Shown: positions 1 to 12,420, counted from the first letter of the stretch. The stretch is 64,000 bases of DNA from Ricordea florida (GCA_949710005.1 OX453278.1:6416097-6480096); one strand, 5' to 3'. The notes: a model not told the origin generated them from the letters alone. A program made the numbers and translations.

Positions 1-80
1 TTGTTTGATTTACCCAATTTCTTGTGTTTCAATTCCCCACCGGCGCAGCACCAGCTTCTTTAGAAACTACCCCCACAATA
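1..80. mobile_element. Foldback element fragment
   Basis: This matches, in reverse orientation, the outer arm of the foldback element at 830-1054: the shared stretch runs from TTTGATTTACCCA through the CACCGGCGCAGCACCAG region to the TAGAAACTACC end. It is cut by the window edge, so the other half is not visible. Confidence 0.6.
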
Positions 81-531
81 AAACAATCAGCTGAGTTGGT
101 AGGCCGTGTATTCCAATTTGAAATGTTTACTAAAACTAAAATCATTTTCATATACATGAATCTGTGTGTATATAAAATGTAGGTTCATATAAAAGTGTAC
201 ACCGGCTCAGCAACCTTGTCATTTTGAGTAATGTGATTGGCTTATTATCTCAGGATATTCAGTACTATTCACCTTGTAATAGTGCTGGCCGTTCCGGGAA
301 AGCCAGCGGCAAGTGAGTTTTGTTAATGTGTCGTAGCTTATTTTTGGATGGGAGTTTCACTGTGACTTTGATGTGTGTGAGCTCCGTATAGATTCTAGCG
401 CTATCCACAAGCGCAATTGCATACATCCAATTTATCTGTGTGTAAATTACAGTGTAGGTGTTCGGGATAGGCTCCTAGTTCAAGTTATAGTTACGGCTCC
501 TTCATTGTGACGCGATTTGACATTTCAACAG

Positions 532-1481
532 AGCACCACAGAGAAGACAGAAGATACCAGCAAGTCGCAAGAGAAGGAAGGCACTGGTGAACAAATGGAT
601 ACATCGCAGGTTGGTGTGGTGAAACTGAAAAAGTTACTTTACGTGCGAAACGATTAGACTCTTAACTGGGCATGTTGTTGGTCAAATAACTGGTGCTCGG
701 TTGACCCCAACATCCCGCTCAGTTATCACATCCTGAAGATGAAAAGAAAAAAAAATAATGTATCATCTTAGGAACTGCGAATCATCCGCAAGTAAATTCC
801 GATAGATTTAACAATGCATTTGTGAATAGTATTGTGGGGATAGTTTCTAAAGAAACTGGTGCTGCGTCGGTGGGAAGTTGAAACACAAGAAAATGGGTAA
901 ATCAAACGAGTTGATTAAGTAAGTTATACCACCGTAAGGTAAAAGGGAGGTGCTGACGTTTCGAGCGTTAGCCCTTCGTCAGCACCTCCCTTTTACCTTA
1001 CGGTGGTATAACTTACTTAATCAACTCGTTTGATTTACCCATTTTCTTGTCTTTCATTTGTGAATAGGCTTATTTTTAAGTATGATCTGTACTTTATTTT
1101 CCTTAAATATTTTATTGAATATTTCTTAACTTAAGATGTCCCTCCTCTTAGGAGGAATAAAGATTGTTATTATTAAATAACGATGATATATGTGTTCAAA
1201 TTAAATGCAGTGAAACTTCTGCAAGCCTACCTCCAATTAAACGGGCACCCTTTATAAATAAGTGGATACTTAGTGTGGTCCCGAAATAAGCGTATTACAT
1301 TTACCTTTATAACAAGCCCTGATACAGCCGACACCTCTATTAAGCGCACGCGGACATTACATCGAATTTTAGTTTGATAAATTCTATGGTCAAAGCCTCT
1401 ATTATCCGGACGCCGGACTGAATTTAAAATGCATCATTTTGAATTACGTCCTTAACCCTTTCACTCCCAAGGGGTCTCCAT

Positions 1482-1526
<45 letters not shown>

Positions 1527-1595
1527 AGTCACTCTTGGGAGTGAAAGGGTTAAGGGAGATAGTTTTTAACCCTTTCACTCCCAAGGGGTCTCCAT

Positions 1596-1640
<45 letters not shown>

Positions 1641-4600
1641 AGTCACTCTTGGGAGTGAAAGGGTTAAGAGATACGATTGAAAAGTGAGAAGTCCAAACAT
1701 TGACATGTTTTGAAACGGCAGATTACAAACAACAGCAAAGTTGGTAATAACGTTGAACTCAGGATAGGGGACTTAATGGTTGTCAACACGTATTGCGCAA
1801 TTTTTACAAACCTTTACTAACCTGACGCTCTCTATTAAGGGGGCACTTAGGATGGTCCCGAATTTATCCGCTTAATGGGAGTTTCACTGTATTGTTTAAC
1901 TGTTACAATATGAGACCTTTGACTTCAAACGTACTCAGTTTATTATGTACACTCAGCCAGAAGAAAAAGGTGATGAAAACAGTGGCAAAGCTGGAGAGGA
2001 TGGCAAAGAGAATGACAAGAAAACTGGAGGAACACCAGCAAAGAAAAAGAAACAAACGGTGAAGACGGTCGATTTACCAGTGTCTGCTTCAGTACCTGGC
2101 TTAACACAAGCTCAGCTTCAAGTAGCTATAGAAAAAGAGGTTAAAGTTCTTTCATCAATTTACTCCTAACTCAATCATCACTGTTAAATCTGTTGGTGCT
2201 TGCCCACCTTTAGTTCGTCTGGTCAATCTCTGTTCGTCAATTGCTATTATTATTATCGTCATTAATTTATCATCATTAGTATTGATATTAGTAATGGTAT
2301 TGCTCTTGGTACTGGTGTTGTTATTGCTATCGGTATCAGTATTGGTATTAGTAATGGCAGTGCTGTTGGTGTTGGTATGGGTATTGGCATTAGTAGTGGT
2401 ATTGGTATTAGCAGTGGTATTGGTATTGTTATTGATAATGGCGTTGGTATTGGTATTGGTATTCAGTATTGGTAGTACTGTTGGTATTAGTATTGTTCTT
2501 AGTATTGTTATTAGTATTGGTACTGGTATTGGTAGTGGTAGTGGTATTAGTATTAGTATTGGTACTGGTATTGGTATTGGTAGTGGTATCAGTATTGGTA
2601 CTGGTATTGGTAGTGGTATTAGTATTGGTAGTGGTATTAGTATTGGTATTAGTATTGCTATCGGTATCAGTATTGGTACTGGTATTGGTAGTGGTAGTGG
2701 TATTAGTATTGGTATTTGTATCGGCACTAGTATTGTTCTTGGTATTTGTGTTGGTATTCTTATTTGTGTTAGTATTGGCATTATTCTTAGTATTCGATTG
2801 GTATTGGTATTGGTGTTCGTATTCGTATTCGCATTAGTTTTGGCAATAGTCTTGCTATTCGTATTGTATTTCATCCGTTGATTCACTTAGTCTACAACAC
2901 AAAAGAATCCAAACAATACTTTCCCTAGGGCACATAGGGCATAATCAGAGCCCGCCACTCACACTAACACCACGGAACGTTGCCTCAACTCAGTTATTCC
3001 AAGAGTTATTTTCTTTTCGTATTAGAATGAAATGATAATGCAGGACCGGCTCGAGAAAGAGAAAGCGGACGCTAAGAATGCTGTTGAAGCATACGTTTAC
3101 GAAATGAGAGGAAAACTTTATGGCGATCTGGAAAATTTTATAACTGAACAGGTAGGTGTCCTAATATTAATAACCACACTTATAGAAAAACAGTAGCATA
3201 GTGGCTAGTTTGTGCGACATCCGAGCAGGAGGTCCAGAGATCGAGCCTTGGTGATGGCACTGTGTTTTTTCCTTAGACAAGAAACTTAACTCCACACTCT
3301 CTCTCTCCACCCATGTGTACAAATGTGTACCGGCGATATATTGCTAAGGGTAACCCTGCGTTGGACTAGCATCCCATCCGGGGGTGGGGGGAGTAACAAT
3401 ACTCCCAGGTGCGTCATGCTATTGAATCCAGGAAAAGCTGGGCCTCCTGTGGCACCAGTAGGTCTCCTGTGGCACCTGCCATGTGGTCAATGGGTGACCC
3501 TGTGATTGACTAGCATCCCATCCGGGGGGAGTAACAATACTCCCAGGTGCTTCATGTTACTGAACCCAAGATAAGCTGGGCCTCCTGTGGCACCAGTGGG
3601 TCTCCTGTGGCACCTGCTATGTGGTGCACGGGTGACTGTGATTGACTAGCATCCCATCCAGGGGAGAGTAACAATACTCCCAGGTGCTTCATGTTACTGA
3701 ACCCAAGATAAGCTGGGCCTCCTGTGGCACCAGTGGGTCTCCTGTGGCACCTCCCATATGATGCACGGGTGACTCTGTGATTGACTAGCATCCCATCCAG
3801 GGGGGGAGTAATAATACTCCCAGGTGCTTCATGCTACTGAACCCAGGATAAGCTCCAGCTTTAACTATACTTTAGAATAAACGAAACAAATCGTAGGTTA
3901 AGGTTTAATCCATGCTTACACAATATTGAGCTGCTGCGATTTAGGCTGGAAAGGGACTCGAACCAGCTAACGCGCAAATACCGGTGCGTTGCTCGGGCCC
4001 TCTCTTTTCGCCGACTGTCTTGTGGCAGCAACCCCTCGCTTGCAGTACGATAGTTTGCTTCGTTTTGCAATGTAATTTCTTTTGTATTTCAGGATCGAGT
4101 AAAGTTCAGCGCCGTGCTGGAAGCCACGGAGGATTGGCTTTACGAAGAAGAAGAGAGCCAGTCAAAAAAAGTCTACCATGACAAGTTGGCCGAACTGAAG
4201 GTAAGATTCAGTTCTGTATGTGAATTACCAGGAACCCATCACCGTGTGGGCTCCCGGGATTACGTATTATCCCCAAGAGTAACGCTCAACCAAAATAGCA
4301 AATCAAATTATTGCCCCCGCGGGCCAAAATCCGAGGAGACACCCTAGAGCTCCTCGCGTGTAAACATACGAGGAATTTCAAAAAAGTAAGAAATGTGTTT
4401 GTAGTATGCGAAGTATTCCCGATTTGATGAAACTAGGCGCGCACTGTAGGGTGGTCTCGGGGAATATTTTATCAAGCGAGCAAGTTGGTATCGGGTACGC
4501 CTAATTCTTGCAACCACGAGGTCGCGTTTCTGTTACACAGAGTGTACTGTTAATACAATACAGTATGATTGTAATAGATTTCATTGTCAAATTTACAGAG

Positions 4601-6643
4601 AAAAATGTTGACTATATACATGGATGTTAAACTTCAATAAAACTTTCAACTTTCAATTTTCAACAGTCACATGCACAGTATTTGTATTCAATGCACATCG
4701 TCTCAGAAATTCGAAAGCGGGGGTAGCTCTAGTGAACACTATTTCTAGTTTTTTATGGGCATTTGAATCTGTGATGAAAAAGGAATGGTAATTGACATAT
4801 AACTTCATTTTTTGATATCGTGTACAGAAACGAGGAGATCCAATTGTCAGTAGATTTCTCGAATCGTCTGCGAGACCTGCAGCGTTTGAAGAGCTGGGAA
4901 AGAGTCTACAGCTGTTCAGAAAGGCTCTGACACTCTACGCACAAAAGGTGGGACTAGCCGGTATCTACTTCATGTAAGCCTAGAGTTACACCGTTCTCTT
5001 AGTATTAACCGCCGACCGGTTAGCTCAGTGCAGGAGGTTGTGGATTCTAACCTCGGCCGGGCCATCACTCAGGGTCTTTAAATAACTGAGGGGAAAGTGC
5101 TGCCTTTGCAGTGACATCTGTAAATGGTTGGACTTTCAAATCTTCTCGGATGTGGACGATAAACCGAAGGTCCCGTCTCACAACCCTTTAATAGTTGTAG
5201 TAACTTCGTGGGACGTTAAAAAACCCACATACTGTTCTTGAAGTGTAGGGGATTGTAGATCGTTGGTGTTGTGGTCTGGCCTTTGTGTATGTATTTTCAT
5301 CTGATGTGTGGGTTGGGTGGATGGGTGAGATCAAAACATGGTCTTATAGCGGCTGCCAGAGGCGCCTTTACAAAGCTGACGTCCGATCTCACCCTAGAGT
5401 AAGAATTGTAAACCGCCATAAACAAGTCGTGGATATGTGCGGTATATAAATCCATTATCATTACCATTATTAGGGCTCGAGGGAACTAGGTAATTTTGTT
5501 TCTCGAGAGTCCTGATGTTTCCCCGAGACGACAAAACATTAGAACACGAGGGACAACAAAACTAACTGGTTTTCATTTTGGATCTGGCATCCTAGACTTC
5601 CCCGTCAAATGCGGCAAAAAGTAAAGAGCAAATCAGAGAGTGGGGGAACTTATTAAAGCGCAAATTTACTTGTCTAAAACGCTGAAAGAATGATTTACAA
5701 AGCACCTGAAAAAGTGGTCTCTGGACTGAACAAGTTCAGTGACTTCGGAATAAGTTGCTTTTTAGCTTGAGGCTTCGTGTTTGTGTTGTTGTGTTCATTC
5801 ACGATAGTAAAATCTTGCAGTGTTTTTTCCCGCCTTCTATGACACCACTGTGCTTTGGTTACGTGCTTTTGAATCCCAAGCGGGTTGCAATTGCTGAACT
5901 GTAGACCGCTCGGGATACATTTGAATTTTAAGGCCACGTGACCAAGAATTAGCCACTGGCAGTCCCCATTTAGTTGAGTCAAAGTCCAGGAATATAAACG
6001 AAAAATTTGTTTGCCATGTGAGAATTTGTTCTATCAGGATGAAAAATACGAGCATATCGAAGCGGAGGAGATGGGTAAAGTAGAAAAAGCAGTGTTAGCT
6101 AAAGAGCAGTGGCTTAACACTCAGTGGAATGCACAGAACAAGCTTGCTCTGCACCAGGACCCTGCCGTCCAGTCTTCTGCCATTTTAGCTGAAAAGAAGG
6201 TACGTCCAAGCTTTGAAGCCTGCGTCATGTTGTTACATGATAATGTCGAAGTATTTTTTTGCACGTTGTCATACAATTTTTTCTTAATGAATGATAACGT
6301 TATCTATATACATGTACCTACATAAAATTTAACTACACACCATTCACACACACGTACATGCAGAACACCTACTTGCACACCCATGTGCACACATTCTTGT
6401 CTGCTTCATATTCACCACACGGAGGCTGCAGTGATGATTTGGCTATTTCCTCGGATTGCTTCCTCGCAGCTTGCCGCTCGCTACTCCAACAGTGGCTTTG
6501 TGCACCGTGCCCAGAGTCAAGAAAAAAGAAACCGCTTGCCTTCTATTCTGTCGTGAACAGAGTGTACAACTGTAGGGTGGCCCAGAAGCAAATTAGATAT
6601 TGCGGCAAATTTATTAGTTATTTTATATTTATGATTATTATTA

Positions 6644-6679
<36 letters not shown>

Positions 6680-7335
6680 TGTTATTTTTATTTGTTATTA
6701 TTGTTTTTATTATTATTATAAAAGGTGCTGCAATTTGAAATAGTTGTTGTCATTTACCATGTGAAACCTGTATATAACATGCTATCACGTTTGTAACTCC
6801 TTCCGCAAGTAACAGAACCTTTCGGCAAATAATCGCAATCTTTCGGATGCTCTTCGTTTTTTCCGATCAGCTCGCCGGGCTCCGACATCTTCCGGTTTCT
6901 TTGTCTGTTCCGTGACCTACGGAACTAGCATTCAAAACTCTTTTCCTCTTTACTTTTTTGTCTGCTCTTCTTCTCTGCACAGCAACGTCTGCATTGCCAG
7001 CGAGAATGCCGTAGATACATGCATTGCTATACTGCCTATTTTATGCAGCACCTCTTTTTAAAATTCCCATCACCTTAAAGGTCCCTCATTTGAACCATGA
7101 ATGAGACCAACAACTGCTGTTTTTGTTTTCGCAGCAACTTGAGGACACCTGCAACCCAATCCTGAACAAACCGAAACCCAAGATCGAGCCGCCACCAAAG
7201 GAGGAGGAAAAAAAGCAAGCTAATAAAAATGACGAGAAGAAACAAGGAAATATAGATGAAGGAGGTAACAACGCAACGAAAACTGAGCAACAGGGCGATC
7301 CAACGAAAGCTGATACTGACATGGACATCGATTGA
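532..7335 (+). CDS. HSPA4: HSPA4-like (Hsp110 family) chaperone, C-terminal exons
   Basis: Seven consecutive coding exons are visible: 532-609, 1957-2139, 3026-3151, 4093-4200, 4828-4947, 6038-6199 and 7135-7335. Each is bounded by AG/GT, and all introns are phase 0. The 5' part lies left of the window. The first exon is an acidic Ser/Thr/Glu-rich linker. The next ends in a Lys-rich stretch and a short beta segment. The later exons encode the helical C-terminal lid, with the family hallmarks [29 protein letters not shown] and FEELGKS. The protein ends in MDID, the conserved HSPA4 C-terminus. Hsp110 proteins are cytosolic nucleotide-exchange factors for Hsp70 and hold denatured clients. A possible polyadenylation signal AATAAA lies at 7779-7784. 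The reading frame is intact throughout. HSPA4 versus HSPA4L or HSPH1 was not resolved, but the MDID end favours HSPA4. Confidence 0.93.
830..1054. mobile_element. Foldback element with long hairpin
   Basis: The centre (about 908-1028) is a near-perfect hairpin whose arms contain CACCGTAAGGTAAAAGGGAGG and GCTGACG, meeting at a short loop around GAGCGTTAGCCC. The outer part carries the family end sequence. A 13-bp direct repeat, CATTTGTGAATAG, flanks it at 817-829 and 1055-1067 and looks like a target duplication. Related copies lie at 1-80, about 8105-8165, 26442-26680 and about 28060-28140. It sits in an HSPA4 intron. Confidence 0.75.
1452..1667. mobile_element. Dimeric 102-bp MITE with TTAA ends
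   Basis: Two identical 102-bp units (1452-1553 and 1566-1667) are joined by a 12-nt linker. Each starts and ends with TTAA and has terminal inverted repeats TTAACCCTTTCACTCCCAAG. The same 216-bp dimer, with the same linker, occurs in inverse orientation at 54447-54662. TTAA ends suggest mobilisation by a piggyBac-type transposase (inference). Confidence 0.85.
2260..2880. repeat. Degenerate hexamer array (GGTATT/AGTATT)
   Basis: About 600 bp of imperfect 6-bp repeats of the type GGTATT, AGTATT and GGTACT. It lies in the HSPA4 intron between 2139 and 3026. Long reading frames occur on both strands here only because a 6-bp period keeps frames open; they encode monotonous Leu/Val or Asn/Thr runs and are not genes. 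Confidence 0.85.
3190..3860 (+). repeat. SINE-like unit with internal tandem ~120-bp repeats
   Basis: The head resembles a degenerate tRNA-related SINE. It is followed by four imperfect copies of a unit containing GACTAGCATCCCATCC, an ACTCCCAGGTGC box and a CTGTGGCACC pair (near 3361, 3511, 3640 and 3780). Whether the tandem part belongs to the SINE or is a separate minisatellite is not clear. Confidence 0.55.
5010..5466 (+). repeat. tRNA-derived SINE
   Basis: The 5' head has a pol III A box (TTAGCTCAGTGCAGG) and a B-box-like GGATTCTAACC. The body includes GTGGGACGTTAAAAAACCCAC. The 3' end is a short ATT/ATC simple repeat. It lies in the HSPA4 intron between 4947 and 6038. Confidence 0.7.
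6643..6720. repeat. (TTA)n microsatellite
   Basis: A run of TTA triplets, slightly degraded at the 3' side, in the last HSPA4 intron. Confidence 0.9.
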
Positions 7336-8214
7336 TTCGACGCACTATAGAAAAATCTAATGGAAAAATTAATGATAGCAAATGATGTTATTATTAATAG
7401 TAACATTGCACCCGGTCGCTGATTTGCTGTTTAACTTTGACGCAAAGGGAGTTTTGTTCTTGTGCGCAGTGTTAAGCTTGCTTTCAGAAATCGAAGAACT
7501 TTTTTTAACTGTCGATTTCGATTTTAGAAGCCGTTAAGTAGATGTCATGTAAGGTTCGAGCCGAAAGACGAAAACAAGCGTTTAAAAAGAAGTATTTTGA
7601 AAACATAAAAACGCCATTCAGTAAGCTTCTATTTGCGATGGATTAAGTTTGTTCCCAAGTGGTTGAAGTTATTGATTCAAGTGTGTTTCGGCAACCAAGG
7701 TGCATTTGAATTTAGAGTGTAAGGGAAAAGCAAAGGGATTCTCGAGTTGGAATAACCAAATTGTGCAGAATCGAGTTGAATAAAGGTTATCTGGTTGTAA
7801 TTAATATTAATGTTTAGTTTATGTATCTCCGGGCTTCCTTTGGAAACCGTAGATTCTCTGCTATCAAGTTTGTAAGTCCGTCCGTAAGGGATCGTTCATT
7901 TTTTACGACGAAGGGGGGTACTGCTGTGATTCGGGTGATTTAAAAATTGCATGACCCCCCTTGAAGCTGTAATTTTGTCGGATCCCCCCCCCAAAAAAAA
8001 AAAATTTCCAATATCACAGAGAGTTGTTTATCAGAGAGCACAATTCAATGCAATACAATACAATCTTAATGGATTAGTAGACGAAAATCATATTAAAGGA
8101 GTTTAGTTTAGTCTAAAGAAGCTGGTGCTGCCTCGGTGGGAAATTGAAACACAGAGAAACGATTTAAAAAACAAGCTGTGCAGTGAGCCGTCTCAGTAAA
8201 TTGTTATTTTTGAA

Positions 8215-8479
8215 AGAGACCGTTCATTTTCTATTAGGGAGGGGGAAGCACCAATTAAAAATTGCATGACCCCCCTCAGCCTGCCAATTTCCCCCCCCCC
8301 CCCCCCACAGAAGTCAACTTCGGATTAAACATTACGGCATAAAAGTATTGTTAAAATATTTCACATCAACCCCCTTTTCCCTAATTTTTTTGGGATGGCC
8401 CCCCTCAAAAGTAGCTTTTTCGCATGGTCACCCAAATCCCGCCACCCACCCCTCCCTCGTAAAAAATTAACGGTCTCTA
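8215..8479. mobile_element. Short inverted-repeat element with C-rich tracts
   Basis: The ends are inverted repeats around AGACCGTTCATTTT and AAAAATTAACGGTCTCT. The interior has long C tracts and a GCATGACCCCCC block. That block also occurs at about 7940-7990, so a second partial copy is adjacent. Confidence 0.55.
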
Positions 8480-9329
8480 AGTAACTAAAGAATCGTTAAG
8501 CAAATAATCGCGATTTCTCGGATGTTATTCGTTTCCTACTATTCAATCTGTCGGTACCCGATATCTTCCGATTTCTTTGTTTATCCGGCGGCCTACATAG
8601 CAAGCATTCCAAACTACTTTCCTCTTTACTTTTTTGTTCTTCCCCATGCTCTGCACACATGGCACCCGCCGACATCGCTCTAGGAGTCACTGGGGCACGC
8701 AAACCACTCCACCACGAACAGGTCGAAGGGTAGGGGCCAGACGAAGAGGCTCCCTGGTCCTCCAGGCTGGAGGTTGGGCAGATAACCCGCTCCTGTAAAA
8801 AAACTCATTATTACCGAAACCAGAAGCAGAATAATTTCAAATGATCCGGGGGGCGTCATGGTCACTCCATGAGAGGTTCGATGACGCATGGGGGTGAAAG
8901 CCAAACGGAGGTCCCTGGGCAGGTGAGATCACTAGTCCGCCCAAAGAACGTCATGAAGATGAACATCTTTCTATGCACAGCACAATTTGACATGTCTGCT
9001 TTGCCTGTTTTTATTGACTTGCCTTAAACATAATCTTTTTTTATTGGTTAGCAGTGAATCGCTGTAGTTTCAGCCTAGAAATGCGCACTTGTTAACAATC
9101 GGGCACATCGCTACCAAACTGGCAGGTCGCTGGGAAGTCGCCCGCCATTTTACCGATCCATTGGTCTTCATTAGACTCGACCAAAGACGGAAAGGGCCGA
9201 AATTTAGAGAGAGCGAACACAAATTAAGCTCTGTCCACTTTTAAGTAAAATTTTAAGTAAAAATGGGGTCATTATCGTACAACACTGATCAATAGCCTTT
9301 CAACCAATAGCCACTGCATTGAAAAAGCT

Positions 9330-9600
9330 AGAACGAAATCAAATCAAACAGAGTAACACTACAGCACTGTTCAGTTGTTTTCCAAAGAATGGTCGCACTG
9401 CATGGTTTGATCCACAGATAAGAACTTCAGAATCACACTTTATAGTAAAACAAACTACCACAGTACAGTACTGTTCAGTAGCTTTACAAATGGTCGCACT
9501 GCATGGTTTGTTCCACAGATGAAAAAGTCGGAACCACACCAGTGAAACAAACTGTACGACAGTAAAGTATTGTTGTAAAGTATTGAAAAAGTCAAAACGC
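9330..9600 (-). repeat. ~105-bp dispersed repeat, two units
   Basis: Two tandem units contain TGGTCGCACTGCATGGTTTG, a CCACAGAT block and CAGTACTGTTCAG. They are the reverse complement of the larger array at 11750-12420. Confidence 0.7.
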
Positions 9601-9738
9601 ATAGTTACTTTAATAGACTGTGAAAAAATTGTATACCCTCACAGATATTATATATTGCATGTGTTGTTGTACTGATTTGTCTCTAGTTGCTTCCGTTGGG
9701 TTTTAACAGAAAAACAGGTGAAGAACACTGGGAAAGTC

Positions 9739-10590
9739 TTAAGCCTTGTTGCACGATACCAGTTTCTTCCATGCTTTGAAATATTGTCTACTTCGACTGC
9801 AGTAAATAACGGGGTTGAAAGTAGAGCTTGAGAGTCCTATGAATGCCGTCCACTCGTAGATATCGCTGTGATGGCCGGCTTTAGTTGCAAGGGCGTAAGC
9901 AAATGGAAGCCAGCTAACTGCGAAAACAGTTATCACAATGAAAAAAGTGGCAGAAAGCGTCTGTAGCTGCTTTATGCTTCGAACGGAACTGCAGTGAACT
10001 CGGTTGCCTTGAATTCGTAGCTTGATTGAGATCATTGCATAGCTTGCAACTATGACAGAATAAAAACACGGCAGACCTGACAAGATCACTATGGAAAAAT
10101 GCCGCTTGCTGAAGATCTTTGTGACTTCCAGTGTTCCAAAGCCCACCGAGCCGATCCAAGTTGCAGCGATCAGAGCTAGAATCCGTTTTCGTGTTACAAG
10201 TGTGCGATATCGTGCGTGTAACCACACGGCGAGAAAGCGATCAATGCTCATGAGCGAGAGAGTTACGACCGAAACGGCGCATAAAACGTGGGAAATTAAT
10301 TCCAAAACGTCGTGTATTTCCACTGCCGTGCAGTTACCCTGGGAAACGAGAAGATTGTACGCAATGAAAACAGGCATTGCAACAAAGCTTACCAAAAAAT
10401 CCGCCACGCATAGGTCAGCGATTAGATAGCCACAGTTGTTTTGCAATTCTCGTGTCAAAGCAACGACAAGAAAAAGCGAAGCGTTGCTTAGAGTTCCGAA
10501 AACGCTAGAAATTAGCTGGATTGATACAAAAATATATCGATCCTTCGGGCTTCCTTGAAAAGAAATTGCACATTTGGTGCTATGATTCAT
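9739..10590 (-). CDS. Class A (rhodopsin-like) G protein-coupled receptor, intronless
   Basis: The frame extends upstream to 10656, but the Met at 10590 is preferred: it starts a short N-terminus with an N-glycosylation site (NHST) directly before TM1, giving about 283 residues. Seven hydrophobic segments are visible. TM1 has GTLSN (N1.50), TM2 has a D2.50 in DLCVADF, TM3 ends in DRF in place of DRY, TM4 has W, TM6 has SWLP and TM7 has NPVIY. The second extracellular loop is short and shows no cysteine to pair with the one before TM3, so the usual loop disulphide may be absent. It is a plasma-membrane receptor; the ligand cannot be told from sequence. Single-exon GPCRs of this type are typical of large cnidarian receptor expansions (inference). 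Confidence 0.87.
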   Translation of the reverse strand: MNHSTKCAISFQGSPKDRYIFVSIQLISSVFGTLSNASLFLVVALTRELQNNCGYLIADLCVADFLVSFVAMPVFIAYNLLVSQGNCTAVEIHDVLELISHVLCAVSVVTLSLMSIDRFLAVWLHARYRTLVTRKRILALIAATWIGSVGFGTLEVTKIFSKRHFSIVILSGLPCFYSVIVASYAMISIKLRIQGNRVHCSSVRSIKQLQTLSATFFIVITVFAVSWLPFAYALATKAGHHSDIYEWTAFIGLSSSTFNPVIYCSRSRQYFKAWKKLVSCNKA

Positions 10591-11160
10591 AGCTAAACCT
10601 TCGTTAAGTGTTCCTTCAAGTACTCTAACAGTGACTAACTTCGCTATCAGCTGCACACAAACTACGGTGTTGCTCTGTTGGTTGTGCGTACCTCAAATTA
10701 TAACTTCGAAACACCTGTTGGCAGCGCATGAATTTCACATTAACACATTTTGTACAAACATTTTGAGATAGCAATATTTCTGTCCGGTTCGTCAGTGTTA
10801 ACCTTTGACGGATTTGAACAATAAAACTTTCTTTTCTTACAAGAACGAAACAGACGTCAAATTTAGCTGTTATCAAGATGCAATCGTGTACCGCTGTCTC
10901 TGAACTTACCTCTTTGCTGCCATAAAATGGCTCTCTATGAGATTCTGATCCATTTTCAATTAAGAATGTATAACAATGGAATTTCTTAATCTTCGGGGTC
11001 TTGTATTTCGCAGGAAAGCAAATTTCTTTATTAATGGTTGAGTTGCATCTTCTAAAGGAACAAATTACCTAGGGTGGCTTTGTTGAGTTAGAAAATAAGG
11101 TCAGAAATAGGGAGAATCGGCGTGCTTTGAAGTTAAAATTAAGGACAGTTCTTAATGTTA

Positions 11161-11377
11161 CAACGTCAAAATGTAATAAGGGTAAGATCGAAGCCACACA
11201 TATGCGAACTGAGGCGACAGTGGTAGAAGGGATTAAACCCTGTTGCTACCAAAAAAGGATGAAAAAATTGAGCTCATCATCCTTTTTTTTGGTAGCAACA
11301 GGGTTTAATCCCTTCTACCACTGTCGCCTCAGCGCGCATATGTGTGGCTTCGACTTACCCTTATTACATTTTGACGT
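11161..11377. mobile_element. Foldback hairpin element, ~100-bp arms
   Basis: Two near-perfect arms start and end with CAACGTCAAAATGTAATAAG and its complement. They contain AAGCCACACATATG and GGCGACAGTGGTAGAAGGG, and meet at an AT-rich loop near 11266-11275. There is no coding content. The small reading frames across the arms are mirror artefacts. Confidence 0.8.
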
Positions 11378-11749
11378 TGTCATTTCAAGTCACATCCCAC
11401 AACCCTACCATTTTTCATCATCTTAATGTTACAAGTTTTCTTAGCTAATTATATAGATCTGTGTTGTATTTTTTTCTTCATCTTCTTCTTCTCCGTGCCC
11501 CAAACATCGGATTTACGCTGTAGAATCTCATTTCTCTTAGTATTTGTTTCCTTTAAGAGCACAAACTGGATTATTTATCGCGCGCCGAGATGTTGTGTAG
11601 ATGAGGCACATTGTGTTTAGTTTGCTTTTTAAGATCTTTAAAGATTAAAATCTTCGAGCAAACAATAGAGCAGCTGCTATGCCAGTTTTACGATTACGTA
11701 AACGATAAAATGAAGTGACATTTTGTCACAGTGTAAGCATTTTCGGAGA

Positions 11750-12420
11750 GCTACTGAAAAACACTTTTCTGTCGTACCGTTTGTTTTACTGGTGTGGTTC
11801 CTCTGTGGATCAAACCATGAAGTTGGACCAGTCCATTCTTTGGAATTCCAAGTTACTGAACTGTAGTGTACTGTTTGATGCTGTTTTTATTTTTACTGTA
11901 CAGCGTGGTTCTAACTATTTCATCTGTGGATCAAACAATTCAATGTGGCTAATATTTGGTCAGGAATGCTGCTGAACAGTTCTGTACAGTGCTACTATTT
12001 GTTTTACTATACAGTGTGATTCTTAACTTTTTCATCTGGGGATCAAACCATGCAATATGACCATTCTCTGGAAAACTGCTCTGCGATCAATACTGTACTG
12101 TGGTACTGTTTGTTTTACTAGACAGGGTGATTCTAAATTTTTCATCTGTGGATCAAACCATGATGCAGTATGACCATTCTTTGCAACTGGAAAACTGCTG
12201 AACAGTGTTGTACTGTGCAACCGTGTGTTTTACATTACAGTGTGGGGTTGTTCTTTTTACCAATAGACCTGACAAACCATGCAGTGTGACCATTCTTTGG
12301 ACTGCTATAGTGCTCAAAATTTACTTCGGAGGTCACATTTTCGGCATAATACTGCACATTGAACCTGTTTGTTTTATTATAATGTGTGATTCTAAAATTT
12401 TGTTCGTCTTTAGAGCACGC
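11750..12420 (+). repeat. ~105-bp tandem repeat, about six units
   Basis: Each unit holds a TGTTTTACTATACAGTGTGA-type block, TTTTCATCTG, a GGATCAAACCATG block and a TGACCATTCTTTGG block, ending in TACTGT. Units are diverged. The same family is at 9330-9600 and 16070-16200 in the opposite orientation. Confidence 0.75.

Larger units (their letters stand above)
7336..9738. other. Intergenic, repeat-bearing, no gene seen
   Basis: The HSPA4 3' UTR runs to about 7800. The rest holds the C-rich inverted-repeat elements near 7900-8480, a foldback fragment near 8105-8165 and copies of the ~105-bp dispersed repeat at 9330-9600. No reading frame here has recognisable protein features. Confidence 0.6.

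Noticed and set aside
2155-2886. Long reading frames on both strands
   Set aside because: They arise from the 6-bp repeat array. The products are monotonous Leu/Val or Asn/Thr strings.
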